This document shows positions 9,834 through 21,480 of a DNA stretch of 25,782 nt, in pieces (the stretch's first letter is position 1; each line of letters begins with the position of its first letter). This DNA is from Ophiosphaerella korrae (Eukaryota > Ascomycota > Dothideomycetes > Pleosporales > Phaeosphaeriaceae), in assembly GCA_028456385.1 (NCBI GenBank), contig JALNQF010000502.1, positions 1 to 25,782 on the forward strand. The letters are read 5' to 3'. Position numbers and translations under genes: made by a program. A model generated the notes under the pieces. That model was not told where the DNA came from. It searched no databases and worked only from the letters and a program-made list of their open reading frames with translations.

Positions 9834-12800
9834 AGTAGTTAAGGTTATCTTTTAGTTTCTATATTTTCTTCTATAGTTATCCTTTTTTATCTATACTTAT
9901 CTATTCTACTAAATAGTAGTTTCTTCTATTATAGAACTAGTACTATAGAATTTCTTTAACTTCTTATTTTTCTTATTCTCTATATATATTTACTTTATAC
10001 ACTAGTAGTTCTATGTTTTATAGTACTATCTTAAGTAGTACTATATAGAAAGTTAAGTATATCTTTATCTTATCTAGTAGCTTTAGTTTAAATATAACTA
10101 GTATAACTTCTTTCTTAATTTTATATAGTCTTATCTTAATATAGTCTAGTTTTAAACTAGGTTATTTACTCTTAATATTTTTTTATACTAACTATACTTT
10201 TTCTCTTTCTTTAAATTAAAGTTTCTTTTTATACTTCTTATTATAGTATTTTACTATATAATTATATAAGAACTCTACGTTCTATCTTAGTTAATTATAT
10301 ATATCTCTAAGTCTATTAGTAAAGTTTTCTCTTTTTAGAAACTAAGATACTTCTTATCTTAGTATTCTATATATACTAGGGTTAAATCTATAGTTTATAA
10401 AGAAAGGTAATACTTTTATTACTATATTCTTTATACTATTATATACTAACTATACTATAAGTAATAGCTATACTTAATTATTCTAATTATAGTTAAAGTA
10501 GTATCTTAAGTACTATTCTACTATCTAATTTATTTATTCTAACTATCTATCTATTTATAAATAATATACTATAGATATTATATATTTAATTCCTAATTAT
10601 ATAGTTATTATTCTTTATAGTTTTAATAAGAATTATATATCTCTATCTATAATAATTTTATCTAGTTGTCTATATTAACTAATTATAGTTTCTAAAACCT
10701 AATATATAGTAACTCCTATCTTACTTTTTTTTTTATATAGTCTAAAGTAAAAGTACTTTATTAGCTTATTTACTATTATTAAAATTCTATTATACTTAAC
10801 TCCTAATATTAAGTCTTTAAACTTAGGTAATTTTATAATAAAGTCTATTATAATAACTTTCTATAGTTATTTTAGTACTTCTACTAGTTATAGTATTCTA
10901 TATAGTATATATCTATTATACTTATTCTTTTAGTATTTTATATATTCTTATAGTATCTTTATTATTAGTTATCTTACTTTTAGGATATAGTAATCTTATA
11001 GTAGTCTATCTAATATTTTCTTAATACCTTAGTAACTATATACTAGTAATTTATAAAATTATTATATAAATTCTCTTTAAATCTTCTTTAGAATATATAT
11101 TTTTCTATAGGCTTATACTAGTCCTTTTTAGATTTCTAGTTTCTCTATTTCTTTAAATACTTCTTACGTTAATTTCTTAATCTATTTATCTAGCTTACTA
11201 CTTATTCTCTTAAGTATTATAGCTATTTTTAGCGTATTTAAGACTAAATATCCTTCTTTATTCTTAACTAGAACTATACTAGTAGTACTTACTTCTTCTT
11301 ATAAGTCTAGTCTTCTACTAAAAGTATTTATAAACTAGTTATCTTTCCTTTTTATATATATAATTTCTATATTAAATATTAATAGAAATTCCTACTATCT
11401 TATATATTACTATAATAGTTCTTTATTTATTATAAATTTTATAAAATTCTTATAGTTTATATAAACCTTTATTTAGTATTTTATTCTTTATAAGTATACT
11501 CTCTATTATTTAAATACTTTATAGATTACTAGTATCTTTTTATTATAAATTAAGTAGTTAAGTTCTATTATTTTTATCTTCTTAGAGAAGTATTTAACTA
11601 AGTATTCTTTTTTAGTCTTTAGGTTTTCCTATATTAGTACTATTTTATAGACTAAGTTAGATACGTCTATTTTTACTATTACTAGTAGGTCTAGGTTATA
11701 TATTCTAATAACTAAGTTCTTTATAAATTTTCTCTTAATCTTATTAAATACTTTATTATATTCTTTAGTTTATTTAAATAGTATATCTTTTTTTATAAGC
11801 CTTATTATTAGTTTTATATTTTTAGACTATTTTACTATTAACTTTTTATAAAAGTTTACTAGTCTATAAAATTATTATACTTCTTTTAAGTTCTTTAGTA
11901 TTAGCTATTTATTAATTAATTTAATCTTTTCTAGGTTAATCTTTATTTTTCCTAGTTTAATAATAAATCTAAAGAAATCTATTTTCTTTATATAGAATTT
12001 GTATTTCCTTATCTTAAGAAATAATTTATTTTCTACTAGCTTCTCTAGTACTTTATATACGTATTATATATATTCTTCTTCTATTTCTAAGAATATAAAG
12101 ATATTATCTAAGTATATAAATATAAACTTATCTTAGTACTCTCTTAGTACTATATTAATTCTTTCTTAGAAGGCTACTAGCGCGTTTATTAGACTAAATA
12201 GTATAACTAAGTATTTATATAGTTTATATTACGTTCTAAATACTATTTTTTATTTATTACTTTTCTTAATTCTAATTTAGTAGTATACGTTCTAAATATC
12301 TAGTTTTATAAAGATTTTTACTTTATATAACCTATTTTATATTATATCTATTTATAGTAAAAGGTATTAATTCTTACTTATAATTATATTAGTTTTTCTA
12401 AAATCTATATAAAGTCTCTTATTACTTATTCTTTTCTTATCTATAAAGATAAGTCTATATACTACTAAAGACTTAGATTCTTATATTTATCTTTTCTTTA
12501 ATACGTTTTTAATAAATACTTATTTAATTTTTAACTTTTCTTCTATTTTTTAGTAGACTAGGCTCTATCTTACGTTTTTTTCTTCTTTTAGTTCTATTAC
12601 TAAGTCCTATAGCTAATATTCTAGAAGATAATCTTTAGGTTCTACGAGCTATTTTTCCTATTTCTTATATTTATTTAGGAATTCTCCTTTATATATACTT
12701 ATATTAGCTTTTAATATATCTATTTTATAGTAGTTAATTTTTCCTATTCTCTAATTAATATATAGGTTAGTTATCTATAACTATAGTATCTCTAGTATTA

Positions 12801-12987
12801 TATCTTATTTATTATTAATTATTATTTTTTCTAGCTCTAATATAGAAGGTTTTATCTTAAACCTAATAGGTTCTTAGAATAGCTTTCCTTTAATTATACT
12901 TAGTTATTAAGAGTATTTTTTTATTATATACTATATTCCTTATATTTCTATAAACTTCCTTAATATAAAGTTTCTTATAGCTTTACT
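9811..12987 (-). pseudogene. Pol of gypsy B (protease end to chromodomain-like tail)
   Basis: All landmark codons are in one frame from the pol stop (9811-9813) to the RT motif. The integrase triplet is D at 10843-10845, D at 10645-10647 and E at 10537-10539 on the minus strand. The spacings are 65 and 35 residues, identical to A and C. The RT motif YLDN lies at 12103-12114, with the same distance to the integrase as in C. The 5' end is lost just after the codons that follow the protease active site. Stops are numerous and nearly all TAA/TAG. Without gag, an LTR or an open frame it cannot act. Confidence 0.85.
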
Positions 12988-13337
12988 TGTTATAAGTTAG
13001 AGCTCTACTCTATATAATTTAAGTAAGCTTATAGTAGTAAGTAAGCTATATAAGCTATTCGAGCTACTCTACTATATATAAGTAGCTTAGCTTAGATAGC
13101 TCTTTAATTAATAATTATCTCTTACTTATTCTTAAGCTTATATCTTATAATAGTTATAAGCCTAGTGCTAAAAATTACTTAATAGTTCTATCCTATATAC
13201 TATAGTAAGAGATCGCGAGCTTAGTATACTCTTATCTTAACCTATCTTATCTTATCTTATTTTATCTATTACTTAATTACTTATAATATCTTATATTAAG
13301 ATTACTCTACTTAATAAAGGTACTACTTTACTTAACA
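12988..13337 (+). repeat. 5' LTR of the copia element
   Basis: It starts TGTTATAAG and ends TTAACA, giving a 5-bp terminal inverted repeat TGTTA/TAACA as in LTRs. The second LTR is not in the window, so the right end is inferred from this signature and from the coding frame that opens shortly afterwards. It contains a short CTTAT pentamer run at 13246-13265. Confidence 0.6.
13246..13265 (+). repeat. CTTAT pentanucleotide microsatellite
   Basis: Three perfect cttat units are followed by one variant (tttat), with further related pieces just upstream (13231-13245). It lies in the copia LTR. No role is implied. Confidence 0.6.
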
Positions 13338-13384
13338 AGCGCTTATAATAGCTAGTATAGTTTATATAACTTTACTATAATACT

Positions 13385-15565
13385 CTTAAGCTAGGTATCT
13401 AGTAGCTTATTAATTTAAAAGCTAATAACATCTCTAATATCTACGCTAATAAACTAGTTTAACTTAAACTAAAGAGCCTAGTAATAGTAGAAGAAGTAGC
13501 TACCTATAAGCTTATAATAGAGAAATACTAGGCTATAAAAGATACTTAGGTATTATAAATAGTACGCCTTAGAGCTCTAAGTGCCTAAGTAAACGCTATA
13601 GTTAATCTAAGCTATCTAGTAATAGCTAAAATAACTCTACTTGCGAATAATAAAGCTATATTATAAGAGCTTATCTAAACGCTAAAGAGCTTACTAGCTT
13701 TATTTAATACTAGCGCTAGTAATCTTATCTAAGCTTAATACTAAGCCTATTTATAGAAAGCTTACTAAGGACGCTAATTACTAGAGCTCTAGTATAATAA
13801 GTAGCTACGCTTATATTAGCGTATAATTACGTATAATATTATAGAAGTAATAGGCGAGCTTATAGTATAAGATTTCCTAGAGGCGTTAACGCTAAAGCTA
13901 GCTCTAGACTAAGCTTAGATAATAAGCTAATTAGTAATCTAGAGCTTAGTCTTTAGCTTAAAGGTACTTACGCTAAAGTAAATTAGTAGTATCTACTTAG
14001 CTTTATTATAGGAGTATAAGCTCTAAACTACTAATTAAAGAGCTAGCGTATTTATAACGTTTAGAAGATCTAAGCTATAAGCGTTAAGCTCTAACTTAAA
14101 ATATAACTACCTATATAGCTAAGCTTACTACTAGAAGCTATAAAATTATAAATAGATATAAGTAGCGCTTATAGGTAGTCTATTTAAAATAGACAATAAT
14201 AGAAAGGTAAAAATATAAGCTTATTTAGATAAGCTACGCTTTATAGTAGTTAAAACCCTAGTAACTTAAAAGTAAGCTAGTCCCTCTTAGGAACTAGTTA
14301 AAGCTAGCTTAGAGTTAGTTAAATTAAAGGCTCTAGCCTATCTAGGCTAGCTAAACGTAGTACTTATTAACCTAGGTATATTTATTAACCTAGGTACGCT
14401 TATTAACTTAGGTAAACTTATTAAGCCTACTCTTAGAGCCTATTTAACGCTAGATTTTAACACTTACTTACTCTCTAAGAGTACTATACTTAATAATAGA
14501 GCTTCTCTCTACTTAGTTAACTTAATAAGTCTTATAGAACTAGGCTTTTTTATAAAAGTAAAAGGTGTAAGCTATATAAAAGTAAGTATATAAGTATTTT
14601 TAATACTTAGTAAAAGTACTTAAATTCTTAAGAACGCTCTAAATAGTACTTATAGTAAGTATATAGAGAATCTTGTACTTTATAAAGTAGTAGTAGTTAA
14701 AGGATTTTATATTAATATAGTATCTAAAGCTTAATTATAGTAAGCTAGAGTATAGTATTAAGGTTTTAACGTAACTCTAAGAATAGGAACGCTAGTAGAG
14801 AGTATTGTACTAGTAACGCTAATACGTAAATATAACCTTACTTTTATTAAATATAAGCCTATTACGTTTTATCTAACTATTATAAGCGTAACTTAAGGTA
14901 ATTAAGTTAATTACTAGCTTAACTTATAGCGTATAACGCCTAAAAGTAACTTAGAGGAGCTCTAGTACGCTAGAGCTAGTTATCTTAGACTAGAAGTACT
15001 ATAAGCACTAGTAACGAGCGTAAGAAACGTACGTATTAATAGGATAGCGCGTATTAAGTACAAGTATTGCTTAATAGTATACGCTAAGTAAGTTATCTTA
15101 AGGTAGCCTAAAGAGAGAGCTCTACGCCTATACTAGTAAGTAGCGTAAGACCTATTTAATATACTTACTAGCTACTTTAAAGAAGTTTAGACTATACTAC
15201 TTAAGTATAAGTATAGTAGTAAGCTCTATACTTACTTATTATAAAGTAAAATACTCTAAAAGATAATAAAAGTATTTAAAAGCTTTATAAAGCTACTACT
15301 AACGCGCTATAAGCTCTATATATATATACTCTAGTAAGATAATAAAGTAGTAACGCTCTTATAAAGAAGTAAAACGCGCTTCTAGATTTAAGCTAAATAA
15401 GAAGAGATTATAGTTAAGAGTACTCTAGTATATATATACGAGCTAAATAGAGGAGCTAAGAGAGCTAGTTAAGAAATAATAACAAAAGTAATTAAGATAA
15501 AGATAAGTACTAACCTACTAGAAAGGCTCTAGCTAGAGATAGTAAAGGTAGCTACGTAGCTATAT
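13385..15565 (+). pseudogene. Copia gag-pol (gag, protease, integrase), interrupted
   Basis: One frame runs from about 13385 to the C insertion with RIP-type stops only. The gag C-terminus has a zinc-knuckle-like block at 14108-14149 (Y-x-Y-S-x2-Y-Y-x5-Y, for C-x-C-G-type). A candidate protease start, L-D-F-N-T, is at 14450. Before the integrase comes a copia-typical block ending GFYINIVSKA (about 14696-14731). The integrase zinc motif has H at 14966 and 14981 (both now Tyr) and Cys at 15059 (now Tyr) and 15068 (intact TGC). The core keeps D at 15149 and D-N at 15338; the catalytic Glu appears as Lys (AAG, 15458) within L-N-R-G-A-K-R. The next block, NLPERL, is well kept. The start codon is not identifiable. 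Confidence 0.8.
14363..14434 (+). repeat. 18-bp tandem repeat x4 coding a hexapeptide
   Basis: Four in-frame units of 18 bp begin at 14363, 14381, 14399 and 14417. They read LINLGI, FINLGT, LINLGK and LIKPTL. They lie between the gag knuckle and the protease candidate of copia. The last unit has diverged most. It is a linker-type repeat, variable in number in such elements. Confidence 0.8.
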
Positions 15566-15992
15566 TGTTACGGGTGTAATAGAAGAAATTAAGATAGAAC
15601 TAATTAGTCCTAATCTAGGCGCTAACGAAGTATAGGACGAGTAGAGTAATAACCTTAATTAGGAGACTACATATAACTAGGACACCTAGGCTAATCTATA
15701 ATCTATAGACTCTTAGTATTAATAGATTATAGATTAAGATAATCTATAATCTACTAGTCTTAGTAACTATAGATTATAGATTACAATAAGTATATAGTTA
15801 GTAAGATGTATAATATTAAGATAGTATTAGTAATTTAATCCTTTAACTATAGAACGCTAATACAAGATAGTTATAAAATATCTTCTATTATTTATAAGTT
15901 ATTATAGATTACCCCTAAGCTTTTACTATTAACTCTTAATCTACTAATACCTCCTAGGCGCTAGGAAGTTAACTCTAGCTACACCTATTATA
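15566..15992 (+). repeat. 5' LTR of gypsy C
   Basis: It starts TGTTACGGGTGTAATAG and ends cctattata. It matches 21611-22039 except for its last ~50 bp, where the two differ. The U3 contains two hairpins (15692-15736 and 15740-15783). From about 15787 it is nearly the same as the A-type LTR. Confidence 0.9.
15692..15783. repeat. Pair of hairpins in the U3 of the C 5' LTR
   Basis: Arms 15692-15706 and 15722-15736 (taatctataatctat and its complement) form a 15-bp perfect stem with a 15-nt loop. A second stem of 14 bp uses 15740-15753 and 15770-15783. All four arms are versions of the same 14-17-mer, so this is an inverted repeat that was duplicated. It lies upstream of the region shared by all LTRs, where enhancer elements usually sit. 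Confidence 0.8.
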
Positions 15993-16006
15993 CTTTACTA
16001 ATTTAG
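15993..16006 (+). promoter_or_regulatory. Putative primer-binding region of C
   Basis: The sequence ctttactaatttag follows the LTR directly. It contains ttactaat (15995-16002), complementary to attagtaa at 15826-15833 in the LTR. No tRNA-type TGG start is present. Self-priming as in the Tf1/sushi group is possible but not shown. Confidence 0.35.
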
Positions 16007-16053
16007 TTATTACAAGAAGTAAAGCGTAAGTAGCGTATAGTCTAGCTAACACG

Positions 16054-19000
16054 ATAGTAGAAAGTTTAACTAAAATAAGTAAAGCCCCTAAGAGTAGTTA
16101 TAAGTCTAATAGTACTATATAGGAAATAATTAAGGACTAAATTAATAATCTAATCTTAGATAAAGAAGATATAAAAATAGTAATTAATACTTTAGAAATA
16201 TAGAATAAAGAACTACAAGATTACGCAAAGTAGAATAAAGTATAGATTAAAGCTATTATTAAAGGTTAGAATTAGATAGAACTAATTATATAACGTCTAG
16301 TAATAAGTACAACAAAGAAACTACCTAAGATACTTGTCTTTAAGAAGTTTAATAGAATAAAGAAGAAACTAAAACCTTTTATTACTTTAGTATAACTCTA
16401 GATAGATATACAAGTACTATACTTTGATATAGAAGAAAAGAAAGTAATATATATTAGGTTGCACCTTAAGGAAGACGCGATAAGATAGTACGAACCTTAC
16501 TAGATAGACTATACGATATACTCTCTAAGAACCTAGAAGGATAAAACTAGAGCTATTTTTAGAAGTTACAAGTACTTTACTAAACAAATAAGAGTAGTAT
16601 TTAGAGATATAGATATTACCTAATAAGCTAAAGAATAGCTAGAAAAGCTTATACAAAGTTAGAGCGTTCCTAAGTATATATTATAATTTAAATAACTATT
16701 ACAAAATATAGAGTAGAATAAGTTAACTTTAATATTACAATTTAAACAAAGACTAAACTCGAAAATTTAATACAAGATAATATATATAGAAAAACTAAGG
16801 ATATTAAAAGCTCTAAAGTAATAGGTAATATAAATTAATAATAATCTCTAAGAATAGAAGAAAAACAAATATAAAGGTTACACCTAGAATTATAATAAGG
16901 GAGACCCTATAATCTTTAACGCTAATAAGGATAAAAAGAAAAAGAAAAATAAAGACTTTATATACTTTAACTATAGTAAACTAGGCTACTACGCAAAAGA
17001 CTACTAATTAAAGAAAAGAAAAGATATAGTATATTATAAATACAGGAAACCTAGACACTTTATAAAGGACTACAAGAATAAAGACCTAAAAAAAGAAACT
17101 TAGTTAAAAACAACTAAAAAGAAGAAAGAAGCACTATAAGTATAAGCTAAACCTTAGGAAAAAGTAGCTAAGAGTAAAGAAGTATAATATATAATACTTT
17201 ACTAGACCTTTTATTATAATAATAACTACTATATATATCTTTCTAGTAAATAGAGAGTAAGATACTTCTTATAATAGAGATATAGAGTAGCCGTAATAAA
17301 AGAAAGAATAAAAGCTTAGCTAGAAGAAATAGCCTAAGTAATAGACCTACTAATAGAAGATTTAGAAGGGGAAGAGCCCCTAGTACTATTAATCTAGGCT
17401 AAAGAACTAGCACTAGATAAAGAGACTACTATAACTACTTCTAAAGGACTATAAGGAAGTAAGAGATAAGTTAGTATAAAAGATATAGAGTATACCTAGC
17501 TAATAATATATAGTTATAATAGCTATATAATAAGTAATATAGAGGAATAAAATAAAGAATAGAAGTTTATTTAGAAATACTTACTAGTTATAAGTATAGA
17601 GGAAGCGTATAAAGACTAGAAAGAACGTAATCCTAAAGAAATAAAGTTTATACTATTTTAAGAATAGATAAAGTAATATATAGTTATAGTAGGAAGAATA
17701 CCTATATAAAAAGAATAGTAATACTTTATAAAAAAGACGCAATAAATTAATAAAGCCTATACACTAAGAGTACTAGTAGTATACTATATCCTAATAATAG
17801 ATACACCTAGTAAAAGTAAATACTAAGAAGGGGATAATAAAATAATAGATTTAAAACATCTAGTACACTTTAAAGTATTATAAATATTATACCTAGACAA
17901 GAACTATATTATACACAAGAACTCTAAAGTAAATAATAATATATAGCCTATAAGGAAAAAAGGCTATAACTATAAGAGAGTAATTCTAGTAGAAAACATC
18001 TAAGGATAGGAAATAATCTAAGAAGATAGATATATAGTAGTAAGACTAAGCCTAAAACTATCTAAGAAATATGTCTAAGGAGGACTATAGTATAAATACA
18101 TATATAATAAATATTTAAAATACAAAGAATATAAACTTAAAGTAAGCCTATAGCCTTAGAAAGATAGATAATTTATAAAGTTACTAAAGTAAAAAAAGCT
18201 AGAAGGTATAAGAAGCCTATATATTACAAAAATAAGTATATACTAAAGAAGAAAAGTATAATTAATAATTAATAGTAGAGCTATAAGAAACTTTATATTA
18301 AAAAAGTTTATAGAAATATAAAGAATAAAGTATATAATAAAGAAATACCCTTAATAACTAAGTATAATCGAAGGAAAACTATTTTAGGAACTAATATAGT
18401 TTAAGATAGTACCTTTAATACTAAGGTTAGAAGGACTAGAAATTAAGAATATAGTTATAGACATAACGACAATTAATAACAAGCAAGATATAATATTAGG
18501 AATACTATAGTTATAGATAACTAACCTATATATTAATTAGAAAATAGAGGAAATTAACTACTATAGAATAGATATATTAAAAGCCTACAAGAACACCTAC
18601 AAGAGAGAATTCCTAGAAGAATATAAGAAATAGGAAGAATAGCTTATAGAACCTAAAGATTACCTTCTAGAATATTAACTATAGGACTTAGTAATAAAAA
18701 TAGAAGAAAGAAAAGACGTAAAATAGAGCCTAGTCTACTAGAAAATAGAAGAAGAGTTAAAGATTAAATAAGTATTTATTTAAAACGTAATAAAAAAGAG
18801 ATAGATAAGAGAATCTAAATCTTTAGTAGCTTATAGACTTATCTTTATAGATAAGAAAAGAATAAGTAATAAAAGACCTTGTATAGACTTTAGAAAAACT
18901 AACGTAGTTATAAACAAGAACTAATACCCCTTACTAAAGATAGACGTAATGTAAGATAAACTATAGAAAGTAACAATTTTTACAAAGTTAGATATTTAGA

Positions 19001-21480
19001 ACACCTACTACTAAATTAGAATTAAAGAAGGTAATAAATAGAAAATAGTATTTAGAACATAATAAAGATTATATAAATATTTAGTTATACTATTTAGTCT
19101 AATAAACGCACTAGTAGTATTCTAAGAAAGGATTAATATAGTACTAAGAGAGTACTTAGATATATTTACGTTTATATACTTAGACAATATCCTTATATTC
19201 TTAGAAATAGAGGAAAAACACGTACAATATATATATAAAGTACTAGAAAAGCTAGTAGAAGCTAAAATATTTCTTAAAATAAGAAAATGCGAGTTCTATA
19301 TAAAAGAAATAGATTTCCTAGGGTTTATTATAGAACTAGGAAAGATTAAGATTAACTTAGAGAAGATTAAGTTAATTAATAAATAGCTAATACTAAGAAA
19401 CCTAAAAGAGGTATAATAATTTTATAGGCTAGCTAACTTTTATAGGAAGTTAATAGTAAGATAGTCTAAAGATATAGAACTAATAACAAGACTTATAAAA
19501 AAAGATACGCTGTTTAAATAGATAAAAGAATACAATAAGGTATTTAAGAAGATTAAAAAGAAGTTTATAGAAAACCTAGTTATTAGAATATATAACCTAG
19601 ACCTACTAGTAATAGTAAAAACAGACGTATCTAATTTAGTCTATAGAATAGCACTAATATAGGAATACCTAGAGACTAGAAAAGAATATTTAGTTAAGTA
19701 CTTCTCTAAGAAAATAAAAATAGTAGAACTTAATTACCTAATCTATAATAAGGAGATACTAGTAATCTACAAAGTATTTAAATAGTAGAGAGTATACCTA
19801 CAAAGAGCAAAATATTAGATAAAAGTCTATATAGACTACAAGAATTTTATAGGATTTATAATAAATAAAGAATTATTACAACGCTATACAAGATAGTAGG
19901 AATACTTATTAATATTTAATATAGAAATTATATATATAAAAGAGAAAGATAATTAGTTTATAGACGCTCTTAGTAGAAGGCTAGACTTATAAGAAGAAGT
20001 AAGCGCTACTAGTATAGTTCTAATTAAGAACAAAGAAGGACACTTAGTCTTAAATACACCTAAGATAGCCGCAACACTTAAAAGAACAAGTAGCGAGCTA
20101 GATAAATAGATTTAGAAAATAATAAAAGAAGTATCTAAAGAAATAAAGAAACTAGAAATCTAAGAAAGATTTATATAAGCTTATAGAAGAATATACATCC
20201 TAAGGAAGATCTAGAGAGAATTTATATAATAATTCTATAAACTACTAGTATATAGGTACTAAGGTATCGAGAAAATATTAGATAGACTACTACAAGACTA
20301 CTACATTCTAAAAGTAAGACAATTAGTAATAGAGGTACTACGAGACTATATAGAATATTAAAGAAATAAATATAATAGATATATACTATATAGAATACTA
20401 CAACTAGTAGAAGTAGTAGAATAACTATAGAGAGTTATTATAATAGACTTTATTACAAAGTTACTAAAGTCTAAAGACCTAATATTAAGGGTTAAGTATA
20501 ATAGAATCTTAATAATAGTAGATAAACTTATAAAGTACTTATACTTTAGACTATATAAAGAGAAAAGTAAGATAGAAGTTACTATATACTAGGTTCTAGG
20601 AACTATAATTAGTTAATATAGACTACTAGATAAGATTATTATAGATAGAGACGTACAATTTATATTAAAACTATAAGGAACAATAATAGTACAATTAGAA
20701 ATTAAATATATAATATCTATAGTATATTACCTACAAATAGATAGATAGTTAGAATAAATAAATTAAATAGTAGAACAATACCTAAGATACTACCTTAATT
20801 ACAACTAGAATAATTAGGTATAGTTACTACCTATAGTATAGTTAGTATATAATAGCGCAAAGAATATAGTAATAAGAATATTACTCTTTTTCGCGAACTA
20901 TAGATTCGAGCCTAATATATACTAGACACTAAGAGACTAAATATCTTAGTCTCTAAGAAGAAAAAACTTTGCTAATAGACTTAAAAATATATATAATTAA
21001 CTAAAATAGGACGTAGAGTTCCTATATAACTAAATAGTAAAGTACTACAATAAAAAGTATAAAAAGAAACCTTAATTTAGAAAAGAAGAAAAAGTATAGT
21101 TAGTATAAAAGAATATTAAGAGTAAACGACTAAGTTTAAAATTAGATTACGTTAAGATAAGACTATATAAAATTAAGAAAGAAGTTACGCTAGTTATATT
21201 TAGATTAAAGCTACTAAATAAGATAAAGATACACCTAATATTCTATATAGCTTTACTAGAGCAAGTACTATAAGAAGTAGAACTACTAGTATATAAAGTA
21301 GACACGTATAGAGAATAGGAAGAATAAGAAGTTAAGAAAATCTTAGTATACTAATTCTATAATAGTAGGAACTACTACTTAGTAGAATAGATAAGTATAG
21401 ATAAAAAAGGACAACTATAGAAGAAGATATAGGAACTAGAGGATAATCTTAATTACTCTAAGAAACTAGAAGAGTTCTAA
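16054..21480 (+). pseudogene. Gag-pol polyprotein of gypsy C, one frame with many stops
   Basis: A single frame of 1809 codons, all landmarks in register, interrupted only by base changes. Gag has two zinc knuckles. 16963-17004 is Y-x2-Y-x4-Y-x4-Y (all four ligands now Tyr: TGC to TAC, CAC to TAC). 17032-17073 is Y-x2-Y-x4-H-x4-Y. The protease site is NSRA at 18271-18282 for DSGA. RT has RPCIDFRKTN from 18874 and YLDN at 19177-19188. RNase H has TDVSN near 19621. The integrase has an H2C2 region (Tyr codons at 20257, 20347, 20356), D at 20446, D at 20644 and E at 20752: D-65-D-35-E. A chromodomain-like tail (about 21328-21400: EVKKIL...FYNSRNYYLVE) ends the protein. The start is uncertain: 16054 is an ATA, perhaps a former ATG. 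Gag and pol fused in one frame occurs in Tf1-like elements. Confidence 0.9.

Larger units (their letters stand above)
9330..12987 (-). mobile_element. Gypsy copy B, truncated at both ends
   Basis: This is a minus-strand element facing A tail to tail. Its 3' side begins at 9330 against A's 3' LTR and contains the same post-pol segment as A, so it belongs to the A-type subfamily. Its 5' side stops at 12987, inside the protease region, where a copia LTR begins. No LTR of its own lies in the window. The missing protease start and gag are expected beyond the inserted copia/C/D block, outside this window. Confidence 0.8.
12988..15565 (+). mobile_element. Ty1/copia element, 5' half, inserted in gypsy B
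   Basis: It begins with a 350-bp candidate LTR (TGTTA...TAACA) at the exact point where copy B stops. It continues through gag, protease and the integrase core in one frame, and is cut at 15566 by gypsy C. The gag-protease-integrase order, before any RT, is the Pseudoviridae (copia) order. Candidate target-site bases ttact lie at 12983-12987. The RT, RNase H and second LTR should lie to the right of the C-D array, beyond the window. It is less AT-rich than A, R1 and B. Confidence 0.75.

Noticed and set aside
13201..13270. Telomere or centromere satellite
   Set aside because: Only a few CTTAT units are present, with no long array.
13338..13352. Half-tRNA(Met) primer site of copia
   Set aside because: The ttataa block only loosely resembles the complement of an initiator anticodon loop, and flanks do not fit.
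12988..15565. Host gene in the less AT-rich part
   Set aside because: The frame carries copia gag, protease-region and integrase features in order, after an LTR-like start.
16054..21480. Functional gag-pol with stop-codon readthrough
   Set aside because: There are far too many stops, and catalytic or zinc ligands are changed (DSGA to NSRA, YLDD to YLDN, Cys/His to Tyr).
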